From Spirochaetota bacterium (GTDB lineage: Bacteria; Spirochaetota; UBA4802; UBA5550): a stretch of 64,000 nucleotides of DNA. This document shows, in pieces, positions 7,562-16,729 of this stretch. Below the pieces are notes generated by a model, which saw nothing but the letters and a program-made list of their open reading frames with translations, did no database searches and had not been told where the DNA came from. The stretch is taken from positions 1 to 64,000 of the forward strand of contig JAFGJX010000086.1 of NCBI GenBank assembly GCA_016928865.1. Direction: 5' to 3'. The number at the start of each line of letters is the position of its first letter. Position 1 is the first letter of the stretch. Made by a program: the position numbers and the translations under genes.

Positions 7562-8950
7562 ATGTCGCATCCGTTCGTATCGCCGGTCACGGGATGCCTG
7601 ATCCTGCTGCTGGCCGCCGCCTGCTGCGGAGAAAAAACGAGGCAGGGGCGGCCGCCGGCCCGCGCGGCGGATAAAAAGGCCGGGCAGGAAAAAAAGATCA
7701 GAGACGAACGGATCAACGCGGAAAAGAAAACGCTCTCCCTGTGGATGCGGGCCAACACCGGAGGCGAGGTGGTGCCTGCGGCCGCGGCAGCTGCGATCAG
7801 CGATGGCCGGGTCATATTTTCCGAATCCGTGAACTGTGCGTCCTCGACGCTTTTTCAGGCGGCGTCGCTCACGAAGACCTTCACCGCCCTGGCGGTACTC
7901 CATCTGGCCGACCGCGGGATCATATCGCTCGACGAACCGATCAGCACGTACCTGGGAGTGAAATTCGAGGCGCCGGGGCTCAACTCCGATCCGATCACCG
8001 TATGGCACCTCCTCACCCATACATCGGGGCTCATCGAGGATCCCGATCCCGTACAGGAGAAGAACAACTATCCTTTTATCGTGCCGCAGCAGAAATATCC
8101 GACCGGGTACCGGTTCAGCTATTGCAACCAGGGATACAATCTCCTTGGTTTCATCGTGTTCGAGGCTTCGGGCATGCCGTTGGGCGACTATGTGACCCGT
8201 AACATCCTCGCGCCGATCGGCATGAAGGACTCGAAGGCGCCCGTGACCACGCGGGGCGCATCGGGCATCCGCTGCTCGCTGAACGACCTGGTCAGGTACA
8301 TGCAGATGTTTCTGGACGGCGGCTCGGTCGGCGGGAAGCGGCTCATATCAAAGCGCATGTTCGACCGCTTCATCGACGAGACCATCGAAACGCCCCGGTC
8401 GCGCAAAAAGGAGTACCGCGGGCTCTGCTTTCGTGTCTGGTCCATCAGCGGCAGGGTCTACTCCATGCACCACGCGGCCCACATGCCAGGCGCGGGCGGG
8501 TTCATGCAGCTCTTTCCGCGCCACAACGCGGGCTACGTGTTCATCAGCAATCCGCCCGTATACGACCGCGAGGAATTTTACCGGTACTATTATGGCCTGA
8601 AGAGCCGCATGATCCGCTTTTCACGGCTTCTCGTATCCGATGATTTTGACCCGCTGACTTTTGAGCCGGACAAGCCGGGAAGAAGACAGCTGGAGAGCTT
8701 CGTGGGCCGGTACCGGCTGTACACCAACCCGGCCGGCGGCCGCTTCATCGATATCGAGCTGAACCCGGGAGGGTACCTTGTCGCGATAAAATCGTACACC
8801 GGGGCGCGGGTGGCCATCGTGCCGACGTCGCTGCACACGTTTGTCTACATCTATCCCGGCCAGACCGAAAAGGGTGAGATCTACGATTTCGTTCTGAAGG
8901 ACGGGAAGGTGGTGGGGCTGGGAGTAAAGGAAGGCTATTTTATCAAATAA
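7562..8950 (+). CDS. Beta-lactamase-family serine hydrolase lipoprotein
   Basis: 462 residues from ATG 7562; in-frame ATGs at 7523 and 7541 exist, but 7523 lies inside the candidate promoter and 7562 gives a lipoprotein signal peptide (CLILLLAAACC). A charged linker (KTRQGRPPARAADKKAG) precedes the serine-hydrolase domain. Catalytic motifs are S102-L-T-K105 (AASLTKTF), Y187-C-N189 and HTSG. A C-terminal beta domain of about 90 residues matches that of the neighbouring paralogue at 6088, pointing to tandem duplication with divergence; one product is a membrane-anchored lipoprotein, the other secreted or N-anchored. An envelope peptidase or esterase is inferred. The next gene begins 17 bases later. 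Confidence 0.86.
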   Translation: MSHPFVSPVTGCLILLLAAACCGEKTRQGRPPARAADKKAGQEKKIRDERINAEKKTLSLWMRANTGGEVVPAAAAAAISDGRVIFSESVNCASSTLFQAASLTKTFTALAVLHLADRGIISLDEPISTYLGVKFEAPGLNSDPITVWHLLTHTSGLIEDPDPVQEKNNYPFIVPQQKYPTGYRFSYCNQGYNLLGFIVFEASGMPLGDYVTRNILAPIGMKDSKAPVTTRGASGIRCSLNDLVRYMQMFLDGGSVGGKRLISKRMFDRFIDETIETPRSRKKEYRGLCFRVWSISGRVYSMHHAAHMPGAGGFMQLFPRHNAGYVFISNPPVYDREEFYRYYYGLKSRMIRFSRLLVSDDFDPLTFEPDKPGRRQLESFVGRYRLYTNPAGGRFIDIELNPGGYLVAIKSYTGARVAIVPTSLHTFVYIYPGQTEKGEIYDFVLKDGKVVGLGVKEGYFIK

Positions 8951-8967
8951 CATCGGGGAGACTGAAT

Positions 8968-9684
8968 ATGGAAAAAACGGTACTGTTTAAAACAAGCGGG
9001 AGCGTCGCGCTCATTACCCTGAACCGGCCCGAGCGGCGCAACGCCATGAACCAGGACCTTCTGGCGAACCTGTACGAGGCCATCGACCGGGTGGCTTCGG
9101 ACGCCGGCATCATGGCGGCGGTGATCACGGGCGCGGGAACGGCCTTCTGCTCCGGCCTGGACCTGAAGGCGATCGCGACCGACAACCTGATGGACCCGCG
9201 CGGCGACGGGAGGGGAATGATGGAGGTGCTTGCCGCCTGCACGAAGCCGATCATCGGCGCCGTCAACGGGCCGGCCATGACCGGCGGGTTCGAGCTCGCC
9301 CTGAACTGCGATTTTCTGATCGCGTCGGAGCACGCCTCCTTTGCCGACACGCACGTCAAGATGGGGATACACCCCGGCTGGGGGATGAGCCAGCTGTTAC
9401 AGGAAGCGGTGGGCCAGCGCATGGCAAAGCAGATGTCGCTCACCTGCCAGTTCATATCCGCCGATGAAGCGCTGCGGGCGGGGCTGGTAAACGAGGTCGT
9501 GCCCGCCGACAGCCTGGTGCCGCGGGCGATGGAGATCGCGGGGCAGGCGGCCGCGCTGAATGCCGACATGCTCCAGACCATGAAAAACCTGATCGAGTAC
9601 CGGAACGGCGCGACCCTGAACGAATCCCTCGGGCACGAGCGGCGGGGATTTGACGAGTTTGTAAAAAAAATATGGAAAAAGTAG
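8968..9684 (+). CDS. Enoyl-CoA hydratase/isomerase family protein
   Basis: 238 residues with GGAG 10 bases before ATG 8968. This is a complete crotonase fold: LNRPERRNAMN at the N-terminus, GAGTAFCSGLDLKA forming the CoA oxyanion loop, NGPAMTGGFELALNCDFLIA with the first catalytic Glu position, and HVKMGIHPGWGMSQLL at the second. The family hydrates or isomerises acyl-CoA thioesters, and the exact substrate is not predictable. It lies 17 bases after the lipoprotein serine hydrolase, so cotranscription is likely, and is convergent with the glycan cluster, whose last gene stops 20 bases away. Confidence 0.9.
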   Translation: MEKTVLFKTSGSVALITLNRPERRNAMNQDLLANLYEAIDRVASDAGIMAAVITGAGTAFCSGLDLKAIATDNLMDPRGDGRGMMEVLAACTKPIIGAVNGPAMTGGFELALNCDFLIASEHASFADTHVKMGIHPGWGMSQLLQEAVGQRMAKQMSLTCQFISADEALRAGLVNEVVPADSLVPRAMEIAGQAAALNADMLQTMKNLIEYRNGATLNESLGHERRGFDEFVKKIWKK

Positions 9685-9703
9685 CGGGACGTTCCGGCCT
9701 GGT

Positions 9704-11056
9704 TTAAAAGCCCTTTCGCTGCGCCTCGAGTATTCTCTTGTACAGGGTGTCGGTGCTGGTGCCGAACACGATGGTGTTGCTCCTCCATTTAACGTAATCG
9801 CGGTGGTATTCGGTCGACAGGCCGACACCCTCCAGCACGGGAACGTAGCGCGTCCTGCCGTCCGGCTGCCTGACTTCCCGGTCGCCTGTCCTGACGCAGA
9901 AGAGGATCGCGTTGCCGATGACCCGCGGCAGGAGCTCGTCGAACGGGATATTGAGCCGGTGCATGTCCCTGACGAAGCGGAAGAATCTCCGCGAGTGGAA
10001 TTTGATGCGGGGCAGGCCCGGCTTGATCAGGTAGATAACCCTGTCAGCGGGTTCCCATGTGTATGAGGTGAAATCGCGGAACGCGATCAGCTCCCCGCTG
10101 TTGACGTACATCTTCCCCACCATTATGATGAAGGATACCATGAAGGGGCTTTCGTAATATTTTTCGAACAGCCCGAGGTGAAGCGCTTCCCGCTCCTGCT
10201 CCTCGCGGATGCCCGGTTCCGGCCAGGGCCTGGTCCGGCCGTCCATCATCTCGCTCACGGTAAGTCCCTGCGGGGCCAGCGGCATCCGGTATCCGTAGCC
10301 GGAGGCGGGTACGCCGGCCACGCCGTCCCGTGTCACCGAAACGGCGTACCAGTATTTCAGCCCCTGCTCCGCTGTGGTGTCGATGAAGCGCGACGAATTA
10401 GTTTCGCCGATTTTTTCGTACGGGCCATCCGCTAACGGAGACCGGGATATGATGAAGTTGTTGCCCCTTCCGGAGCATTTCCAGGCGAGCGCCGTCTCGG
10501 CGGCGGATGTCCCTTTCGATATCCTGAGATCGTACACCTCGGGGAGCCTGCCCTGAAGGTAGAGCGAGATCCTCAGGGCCATATCGCCCGCCGCGCGCTT
10601 CACCTGTCCCGATGAGAACGGATGGCTCAGGACGCAGAGGAACCTCTTCTCCGCCGAGGAGTAGAGCTGCATGTCTGCGATAACGCCGCCGCCGGAATCC
10701 CCGCGTATCCTTCCCATAAGCAGGTGGGTGCATTCGAGCCGTGAGCAGATCGCTTCATAGCGCGCGAGGTTCCCCGGGGCAATGACGTCGCCCCGCTCAT
10801 AGGAGTACCCGTGCGCCGCCGCGTTTCCCCGCGGCAGCGCAAAGAGGGCGCCGTCCCGCGCGGCGCCGGTGATGCCCGCGTAAAGCCCCCATGACATATT
10901 GCGTCCCGTGATGGTTGATTTGAACCGGAGCACGCCGACGACGGCCGCGTCATGTGCCGGGGGCCTGGCGTCCGCCGCCGGCGCGAACGCCGCCCAGAAC
11001 AGGATGCAGGGGAGACTCAGGTTAAAGAAAACGGTTGAAAAGCGTCTGGACCGCAT
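9704..11056 (-). CDS. Secreted fibronectin type III-like protein
   Basis: 450 residues with a signal peptide ending near APAADA. Residues about 40-175 form an alpha/beta region with ECTHLLMGRIRGDSGGGVIA and MQLYSSAEKRFLCV, similar to secreted proteins that build CsgG-like or FlgO-like folds. Residues about 185-285 form a fibronectin type III-like module (ETALAWKCSGRGNNFIISRS, then YEKIGETNSSRFIDTTAEQG, YWYAVSVT). The C-terminal 160 residues (RFFRFVRDMHRLNIPFDELL) are unassigned. The start overlaps the GT39 gene by 35 bases, so it is the last gene of that minus-strand operon. The function is unknown; an envelope role fits the context. Confidence 0.72.
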   Translation of the reverse strand: MRSRRFSTVFFNLSLPCILFWAAFAPAADARPPAHDAAVVGVLRFKSTITGRNMSWGLYAGITGAARDGALFALPRGNAAAHGYSYERGDVIAPGNLARYEAICSRLECTHLLMGRIRGDSGGGVIADMQLYSSAEKRFLCVLSHPFSSGQVKRAAGDMALRISLYLQGRLPEVYDLRISKGTSAAETALAWKCSGRGNNFIISRSPLADGPYEKIGETNSSRFIDTTAEQGLKYWYAVSVTRDGVAGVPASGYGYRMPLAPQGLTVSEMMDGRTRPWPEPGIREEQEREALHLGLFEKYYESPFMVSFIIMVGKMYVNSGELIAFRDFTSYTWEPADRVIYLIKPGLPRIKFHSRRFFRFVRDMHRLNIPFDELLPRVIGNAILFCVRTGDREVRQPDGRTRYVPVLEGVGLSTEYHRDYVKWRSNTIVFGTSTDTLYKRILEAQRKGF

Positions 11057-12965
11057 TTTTAACTTCGCGCCTCTTTTTTTTCATTTTGAAAATCTCAACC
11101 TGAAAGTATCCGAGGCGAACGGTCTTGACGAGGTTCTCGGGCGTGAAGTGCTCCCGGTACACCTCGGCGATCGCCTTTTCAAAAATTACGTTCCTGCATA
11201 CCGCCATGTAGAGGGGGATGCCTGACCGGTAGGATGTCTCGGGTGCGCCGTTCTTTTTCTCAATGACGGGGATCGGTATATCGTTCATGATTTTTTTTAC
11301 CAGGTTGTGGTTGTACGGGATCAGGGACTGCAAAATGATCGGCTTGCGGTCGTTTTCAAGCACCAGCCCAGCGGACCAGCTCCCGGCGATTATCGCGTCA
11401 GGGGGCAGCTCGCGTCCCAGCTCGCGCGACGCTTCGTAGAGCCGGTGCTCGTGGAACAGGAACCACCTTCCGTACTGAAATACCTGCAGCGCGAGGATGA
11501 CGGCGAGCAGGAACGCGGGAAATTTTGGATTTTGCATCAGGCCCGCGAGTCGCTTCCGTAACGCCAGGGTCGCGATTACGCTGCCCAGCCATATGAGGGC
11601 GGCAGCGGCGATGAACGGTGCGGCGCTCGAGTACTCTCTCCTGATGAACGCGGGATAGAGCCGGTCCACCAGGTAGTTCCGCAGCGTTGCGGGAGTGGCC
11701 TGCTCGATGAGCACGATGCCGGTGTAGACCAGGCCGAATAGGATGAACACGCCGAAGATAAGGTTGTGGGGGAAGTGTTTTTTTCCGGTAAGAAACTCGG
11801 CCATGCCGGCGGTTTTGAAATCCGAGATGGACCGCGCGGCCAGGGCGACCAGGGGTATGAACGATATAAGATAGTAGCGCGACGGGCTGTAGTACATCAC
11901 GGTCGTGAAGATGAATCCGAACAGGAGCCAGCTGGCCATGAACAGGTCAGCCGTTATCCGGCGCCCCGTGAAGATATAATTGTGGATCGCCGAGAGGGCG
12001 AGGAGCATGCCGGCGAAAAAGGTGAAGGGATGGAGAAATACGAACTCCATGAAGACGGCCTTCGCGGCGACGTTCTGCAGCGGGTCGAACGCGGTAAAGG
12101 GGAGCAGCGCCGCCAGGGGCTGGCCGAAGACATTGACCGACATCAGCAGGAAGGCCAGCCGTACCTTGAGCTCATCCATCTGCGCAAACATGAGGTAAAC
12201 GACCCCGAAGAGGACAATGAAGAGAATATAGGCCAGGTTCATGCGCCTGGGCCGTATCCCGAAACGCGCGCACAGAAAGAGAAGGGCCCCCGGTGTCAGG
12301 GCGGGGATGATGAGGAGCAGGTTCCTCTTGATGAAGAATCCGCCGGCGAATCCTGCGAGTGCAACAGCGGTGAAGAGGAGGCGGTAGGACGTTTTTTTAA
12401 GCAGGTACGTGCTCCGGCTTTCCCCGTCGCGTTGTTCGCGGTAGCGCCTGAACGCCTCCGAGGCCCCGATAATGAAGATCATAATGTAGAACAGAAGGTG
12501 CGACTCGTACATGCCGAGCCGGTTGAACATGGCCGCGAAGTAGTTGGTTCCGTAGAGAACAAGGCCCGTGAGCGCGGTCGTTCTTCCGTAGTATCTCAAC
12601 AGGAAGATGAAGAGCAGCAGCATCGTCGCGGCGGCATAGGCGACGGACAGCACTCTGACCGAAGCGTAAGAGGGACCGAAGATGCTGAAAATATACGCGT
12701 AGGGCAGTGCGGTAAGGGGGCTTTTCGAGAGCCAGCCTTCGTATTCGTCATCCGGTGTCCATTTCCAGTCGCCGTACAGGGCATGGTTGCGCGCATCGTA
12801 GGTCTTGAAGCCCTCGTCGGTGTACGATGCCGCGGATGTGGTGAGATCCTGCGGCGCATCGGCATTGATATGCGCCAGCCTCATCCCGGTGAAAAGCAGA
12901 ATCAGGATGATCGCCGCCGGATACAGCAGGCGTCCCTCGGCCAATCTGTTCAGCACACGGAGCAT
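11022..12965 (-). CDS. GT39/ArnT-like membrane glycosyltransferase
   Basis: 647 residues with about 11-13 hydrophobic segments. The first extracytoplasmic loop contains YTDEGFKTYDARNHALYGDW, holding the acidic D-E pair typical of GT39/ArnT-type, lipid-linked-sugar-dependent transferases. A soluble C-terminal domain (about 500-647, SRELGRELPPDAIIAGSWSA) follows the last membrane segment. Such enzymes transfer sugars from polyprenyl phosphate on the outer face of the inner membrane, to lipids, glycans or proteins; donor and acceptor are unknown. The next gene upstream ends 9 bases from its start, and the downstream gene overlaps it. Confidence 0.82.
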   Translation of the reverse strand: MLRVLNRLAEGRLLYPAAIILILLFTGMRLAHINADAPQDLTTSAASYTDEGFKTYDARNHALYGDWKWTPDDEYEGWLSKSPLTALPYAYIFSIFGPSYASVRVLSVAYAAATMLLLFIFLLRYYGRTTALTGLVLYGTNYFAAMFNRLGMYESHLLFYIMIFIIGASEAFRRYREQRDGESRSTYLLKKTSYRLLFTAVALAGFAGGFFIKRNLLLIIPALTPGALLFLCARFGIRPRRMNLAYILFIVLFGVVYLMFAQMDELKVRLAFLLMSVNVFGQPLAALLPFTAFDPLQNVAAKAVFMEFVFLHPFTFFAGMLLALSAIHNYIFTGRRITADLFMASWLLFGFIFTTVMYYSPSRYYLISFIPLVALAARSISDFKTAGMAEFLTGKKHFPHNLIFGVFILFGLVYTGIVLIEQATPATLRNYLVDRLYPAFIRREYSSAAPFIAAAALIWLGSVIATLALRKRLAGLMQNPKFPAFLLAVILALQVFQYGRWFLFHEHRLYEASRELGRELPPDAIIAGSWSAGLVLENDRKPIILQSLIPYNHNLVKKIMNDIPIPVIEKKNGAPETSYRSGIPLYMAVCRNVIFEKAIAEVYREHFTPENLVKTVRLGYFQVEIFKMKKKRREVKNAVQTLFNRFL

Positions 12966-12974
12966 ATCGTCCTC

Positions 12975-14240
12975 TCACGCGTTGTGTTCCAGGTACTGCC
13001 GCCCGTGCGGCATGTCCGCGCTGCCGGGGCTGCCCGATGTGCGGGTGCTCTTCGCGCGCATAGAGTGCTGATAATCGTATTTCTTGAATACGGTAATGTA
13101 GCCATCCACCATTTTTTTCCAGGCAAAATTTGAGATGGTAAACTGCTTCGCCGTTTCGCCGAAGTCCCTCAGGTGCGGAACGTCCGAGAGCAGGGTGTGG
13201 ATCTTTTCTATCCAGGCCTTCTCGTTTTCCGGCGGCACCAGGAAGCCGTTCTTTCCGTCTATGACCGCGCAGGTGATGCCCTCCATCGCCGAGGCGAGCA
13301 CGGGCGTGCCGTTCACCGACGCCTCGAGCGCGACAAGGCCGAAGCCCTCGGCGTCCCCGATCACCTTTATATTCGGCATCACGAAGAGGTCGGCGTACTT
13401 CAGGATCTGGACCATATCCTCGAATGGCTGCTTGCCCAGGTAGAAGGCGCGGTTCCTGATCTCGGGGCTCTTGAGCGCCTTCTGCACCTCGATCTCGTCG
13501 AGACCCAGGCCCAGGCCCAGCACGATGATGTGCGCCAGCCGGTCAGGGAGCAGCTTCAGGATGAAGTTGATCCGCCGTATATTCGGGTCCGTGGGGCCGA
13601 CTATCAGGTAGATGATGCTTTCGTCAAGCTGCGGCAGCACCTTCGTCATGAACCAGGAGAACCCCTTTCGCCGCACGCTCCGGCCGATGGAGACGATCAC
13701 CTTCCTCCCCTGGAGCGGGATGCCGAGCTTGGCCTCGAGCGTTTTCCTGAACCCGGTCTTTTTGTCGATCAGAGACATCTCGGTGTCGACGCCGTTGCGC
13801 ACCACGTATACCCTGTCCCGGTCGAAGCCCCGCGCGATGCATTCCTGCGCCGTTGCCTGGCTAACGGCGATAATGCCGTCCAGCTTCTTGAAACGGTCGA
13901 CCATGTGGCGCTGGTAGAGCCTGCTTGGCATGACGATGTCGAGGCCGTGCAGGGTCATCAGTACCGGCACCGAGGTGATCCGCTTGATCCAGATGCCGCA
14001 GAAGCCCATCAGCCCGTCGTTGAGGTGTATGATCGATATGTTCGGGTTTTCCCTGAGTATCTTTTTCACCTTGAATGGAACGGTGAGAAGGAATTTCACT
14101 CTGCCCGAGGTGTTGTCGTATATCAGCGTGTGCACCTTGTATGAACGCGCCACGCCGTTTATCAGCTCGTAGCTCTGCTTTTCCATTCCGCCCACAGAGG
14201 GGGGATATTTATGCGTTATGAAGAGTATTTCCATCATCAA
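12975..14240 (-). CDS. GT4-family glycosyltransferase
   Basis: 421 residues with a two-domain GT-B architecture. The acceptor domain starts MMMEILFITHKYPPSVGGME with the glycine-rich loop of this family. The donor domain has VIVSIGRSVRRKGFSWFMTK (R/K phosphate-binding residues) and the ExxxxxxxE signature (EGFGLVALEA, GTPVLAS). It adds a sugar from a nucleotide-sugar donor on the cytoplasmic face. A charged 50-residue tail (MRAKSTRTSGSPGSADMPHG) is not typical of the family. Its 5' end overlaps the YbhN-like gene by 32 bases, which implies coupled translation. Confidence 0.88.
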   Translation of the reverse strand: MMMEILFITHKYPPSVGGMEKQSYELINGVARSYKVHTLIYDNTSGRVKFLLTVPFKVKKILRENPNISIIHLNDGLMGFCGIWIKRITSVPVLMTLHGLDIVMPSRLYQRHMVDRFKKLDGIIAVSQATAQECIARGFDRDRVYVVRNGVDTEMSLIDKKTGFRKTLEAKLGIPLQGRKVIVSIGRSVRRKGFSWFMTKVLPQLDESIIYLIVGPTDPNIRRINFILKLLPDRLAHIIVLGLGLGLDEIEVQKALKSPEIRNRAFYLGKQPFEDMVQILKYADLFVMPNIKVIGDAEGFGLVALEASVNGTPVLASAMEGITCAVIDGKNGFLVPPENEKAWIEKIHTLLSDVPHLRDFGETAKQFTISNFAWKKMVDGYITVFKKYDYQHSMRAKSTRTSGSPGSADMPHGRQYLEHNA

Positions 14241-15282
14241 TTCTCCCGGTTACCCGCACGATGAACAGAAAGGCGATGAATCCCAGGCCGATCCAGAAGA
14301 GCTGGCGCGCGCGGCGCAGTATGGAGACGGTGATCCAGACGCCCGCCCCGGGTACGTTCACGAATTCAAGCATGATCTTGCTCGCGTACTCCTCGATACC
14401 GATCTGTCCCGGTACGAACGCGCCCAGGCCCTTGAATACCATCACTCCGACCTCGATGGCGACGCACGACAGGAACGAAGCCTTCAGGCCGAGAAAGTAG
14501 AGGATCACGTAAAATTCCATGGCGCCCATGAGCCAGCTGGTGAAGGAGAGCAGGAACGCGGCGATAAACCTGATCTTCCTGGTCCGGTAAAAATCGATCA
14601 GCTCCCCGTCCACCTCTTTCAGCTTATCGATCGTTTTTTCAATGCGCCCGGAGTCGGGGAAGCGCCTCCCGATCAGGGTGAGGACGCGTTCCGCCGGCGA
14701 AAGGACGCCTTTGCCGCTGCCCAGGCGGTACAGGAGAAAGATCAGAAACGCCACAAGAATGGCGATGGTCGCCGTCAGGGAGACGGTGTTGGCCCTGATC
14801 TTGAGCCGGTCGAAAAACAGGTAGGCGCCGATCGCGATTATCGTAAGCGCCGAAAGGATGACCAGGAAGCGCGATATGGTGAGCGATACGATGCTGTCCT
14901 TGTAGGGTACGCGCCTCCGTTTCAGGAGGACCGCCTTGAGGGCGTCCCCCGCGATAACGTTTGTCGGGTTGATCTGGGCCAGGCTTTCGCCGATCTGTCG
15001 CATCAGAAAGAGCTGCATCGTGGAGAGGTGCCCCGGGTAACGGTAGAAGGAGAGCTTCCACGCGATGGTGACCATCATGTACGCGATAAAGGTCACCGCT
15101 ATAAGAAGCAGGAATTTCACGTTGAAATTCTTCAGCTGCTCCCATATTCCCTCGAGGGGGGACCGGGAGGCGAACCAGTAGATGAGAAATATGCCCAGAA
15201 GAAGACCGGCCGCCCTGGCGGCAATGCGCGCCCTGCTTTGCCGCGGGGCCGGGGTCCCGGCAAGGTCAGACGGCAGTTTCAT
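14209..15282 (-). CDS. YbhN/AglD-type membrane protein (UPF0104)
   Basis: 357 residues with about eight membrane segments. The pattern MRQIGESLAQINPTNVIAGD near residue 100 and FVPGQIGIEEYASKIMLE near residue 300 match the lysylphosphatidylglycerol synthase membrane domain family (UPF0104), which includes MprF flippase domains. It lacks the soluble LPG-synthase domain. In glycan clusters such proteins are commonly taken to move or accommodate lipid-linked sugars, but this is not proven. It lies 13 bases downstream of a GT4 gene and overlaps the next one. A second copy of the family is at 20147-21175. Confidence 0.8.
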   Translation of the reverse strand: MKLPSDLAGTPAPRQSRARIAARAAGLLLGIFLIYWFASRSPLEGIWEQLKNFNVKFLLLIAVTFIAYMMVTIAWKLSFYRYPGHLSTMQLFLMRQIGESLAQINPTNVIAGDALKAVLLKRRRVPYKDSIVSLTISRFLVILSALTIIAIGAYLFFDRLKIRANTVSLTATIAILVAFLIFLLYRLGSGKGVLSPAERVLTLIGRRFPDSGRIEKTIDKLKEVDGELIDFYRTRKIRFIAAFLLSFTSWLMGAMEFYVILYFLGLKASFLSCVAIEVGVMVFKGLGAFVPGQIGIEEYASKIMLEFVNVPGAGVWITVSILRRARQLFWIGLGFIAFLFIVRVTGRIDDGNTLHNA

Positions 15283-15295
15283 TCGGTCCCTCGCG

Positions 15296-16465
15296 TCATC
15301 TGGTATTGTCCCTCACGGCTTTTTCGTATAATGTAAACATGGCGCTGCAGAGGATGTCCCATTTTTGCGTGCGGGCGTATTCGACCACCTTTGTGCTCAT
15401 TCGCTTTCTCAGTTCGGGGTTTCGAATCAGGAGGTCGATCTTATCACAGAACGCGTCAGCGTTTTTTGGCTCGACGAGATACCCGGTCACGCCTTCCTCA
15501 ACGATGCCGCACTGTCCGCCCTTCGCGGCTGCCACCACGGGCAGGCCCGAGGCCATTGCCTCCAGGTTGACGTTGCCGAAGGTCTCGGTTATGGAAGGAA
15601 ACAGGAAGATGTCGCAGGAGGCGTATATCTTCGACAGCTCGTTATGGAGCAGGGTGCCGGTGAAGACCGCGTCGGGCATCCGTTTCTCCATGTACCGCCG
15701 CTGCGGTCCGTCGCCGGTGATCACCATTCTGGCCTCGGGACAGCGCGTGCGCAGTTTACGGTATATTTTCACGATCGTCGAGATCTCCTTTATCCAGAAG
15801 AGCCTGCTGACGAAGAGTATCCGCACTCCTCCCTTCCCGCACAGGTTTTCTATATACGTGATGTCCCGCTTCCGAGGATTGAAATTCTCGGTATCGATCC
15901 CGCGTGCCCAGATTGTCATGCGCGAGCGGTCTATTCCAACGGCGACGAGGTCCTCGATGACCGGCCGGGTCGGCACAAATACGATATCGCAGTTGTTGTA
16001 GTAAAACCGGAGTATCATCGGGACGACGTGCTTCAGGAACCTCAGGAAGGGGAGGTATTTGAAATAATAATCCACATACATGGGGAAGTGGGTATGATAC
16101 GTGCTCGTCACCGGGATCCCGTGCTTCTGGCCGTAACGGATGGCATACCGGCCGAGAAATGACGGCGAAGCGAAATGGACCAGGTCCGGCTTGAAGTCGG
16201 CGAGCGCGGCGTCCAGCTTTTTGTCGAAATAGGGGAAGCCCAGGCGGTATTCGCCGTAGAGGGGCATTTTAATGTAACGGCATACAACGATCGGAAAGGG
16301 AAATTTTACGCTGTTAGACGGAGGGAACGGAGTGATGAATAAAAATTCAAACCTGTCTCGCGGGATGCGCTGGATAATGTTGTAGAGAGTGTAAGTGACG
16401 CCGTCGTAATTTTCCTTCAGTACATCGGTGAAGAGTGCTATCCGAATCTTCCTTCCTTTTTTCAT
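15296..16465 (-). CDS. GT4-family glycosyltransferase, lipid-acting type
   Basis: 389 residues, GT-B fold. The N-terminus IRIALFTDVLKENYDGVTYT resembles the GT4 subgroup that includes diacylglycerol and phosphatidylinositol mannosyl/glucosyltransferases. VDYYFKYLPFLRFLKHVVPM is an amphipathic stretch suited to membrane association. FVSRLFWIKEISTIVKIY and ITETFGNVNLEAMASGLPVV supply the donor-binding and ExxxxxxxE motifs. It probably glycosylates a membrane lipid from the cytoplasmic side. It appears to be the first gene of the run of five minus-strand genes ending at 9704. Confidence 0.83.
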   Translation of the reverse strand: MKKGRKIRIALFTDVLKENYDGVTYTLYNIIQRIPRDRFEFLFITPFPPSNSVKFPFPIVVCRYIKMPLYGEYRLGFPYFDKKLDAALADFKPDLVHFASPSFLGRYAIRYGQKHGIPVTSTYHTHFPMYVDYYFKYLPFLRFLKHVVPMILRFYYNNCDIVFVPTRPVIEDLVAVGIDRSRMTIWARGIDTENFNPRKRDITYIENLCGKGGVRILFVSRLFWIKEISTIVKIYRKLRTRCPEARMVITGDGPQRRYMEKRMPDAVFTGTLLHNELSKIYASCDIFLFPSITETFGNVNLEAMASGLPVVAAAKGGQCGIVEEGVTGYLVEPKNADAFCDKIDLLIRNPELRKRMSTKVVEYARTQKWDILCSAMFTLYEKAVRDNTR

Positions 16466-16613
16466 ATGTGGCGCATTCCGTAGTAGTTATTTAATTTGCC
16501 GCTATAGCGATTGTTTTTTGCAGCAGATCCTTCGTCGCATCATCATAGCGCCGCGTATCGTATAATGGGTGGAAGAAGGAAAAATGTTAACACGAAGTTC
16601 CTCATGCGCCGTC

Positions 16614-16642
16614 AGAGTAAAACTATAAAATTTCTCTGTCAA
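16614..16642 (-). promoter_or_regulatory. Candidate promoter of the glycan operon
   Basis: On the minus strand, TTGACA (16642-16637), a 17-base spacer and a poor -10 TACTCT (16619-16614). It would give a leader of about 140 bases before the GT4 start at 16465. The 264-base gap is otherwise AT-rich and shows no gene. Confidence 0.4.
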
Positions 16643-16729
16643 GGATTATGTGTGTAATTTTTTTTGCGATGTATTGATGTGAAGTGATAAAAGAACACAC
16701 CAGTATCATTAATGCAACAGGGTGGATGG

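Noticed and set aside
11766-13133. 455-codon frame on the plus strand
   Set aside because: Antisense to the GT39 and GT4 genes; the translation is unusually rich in charged residues and has no recognisable fold.
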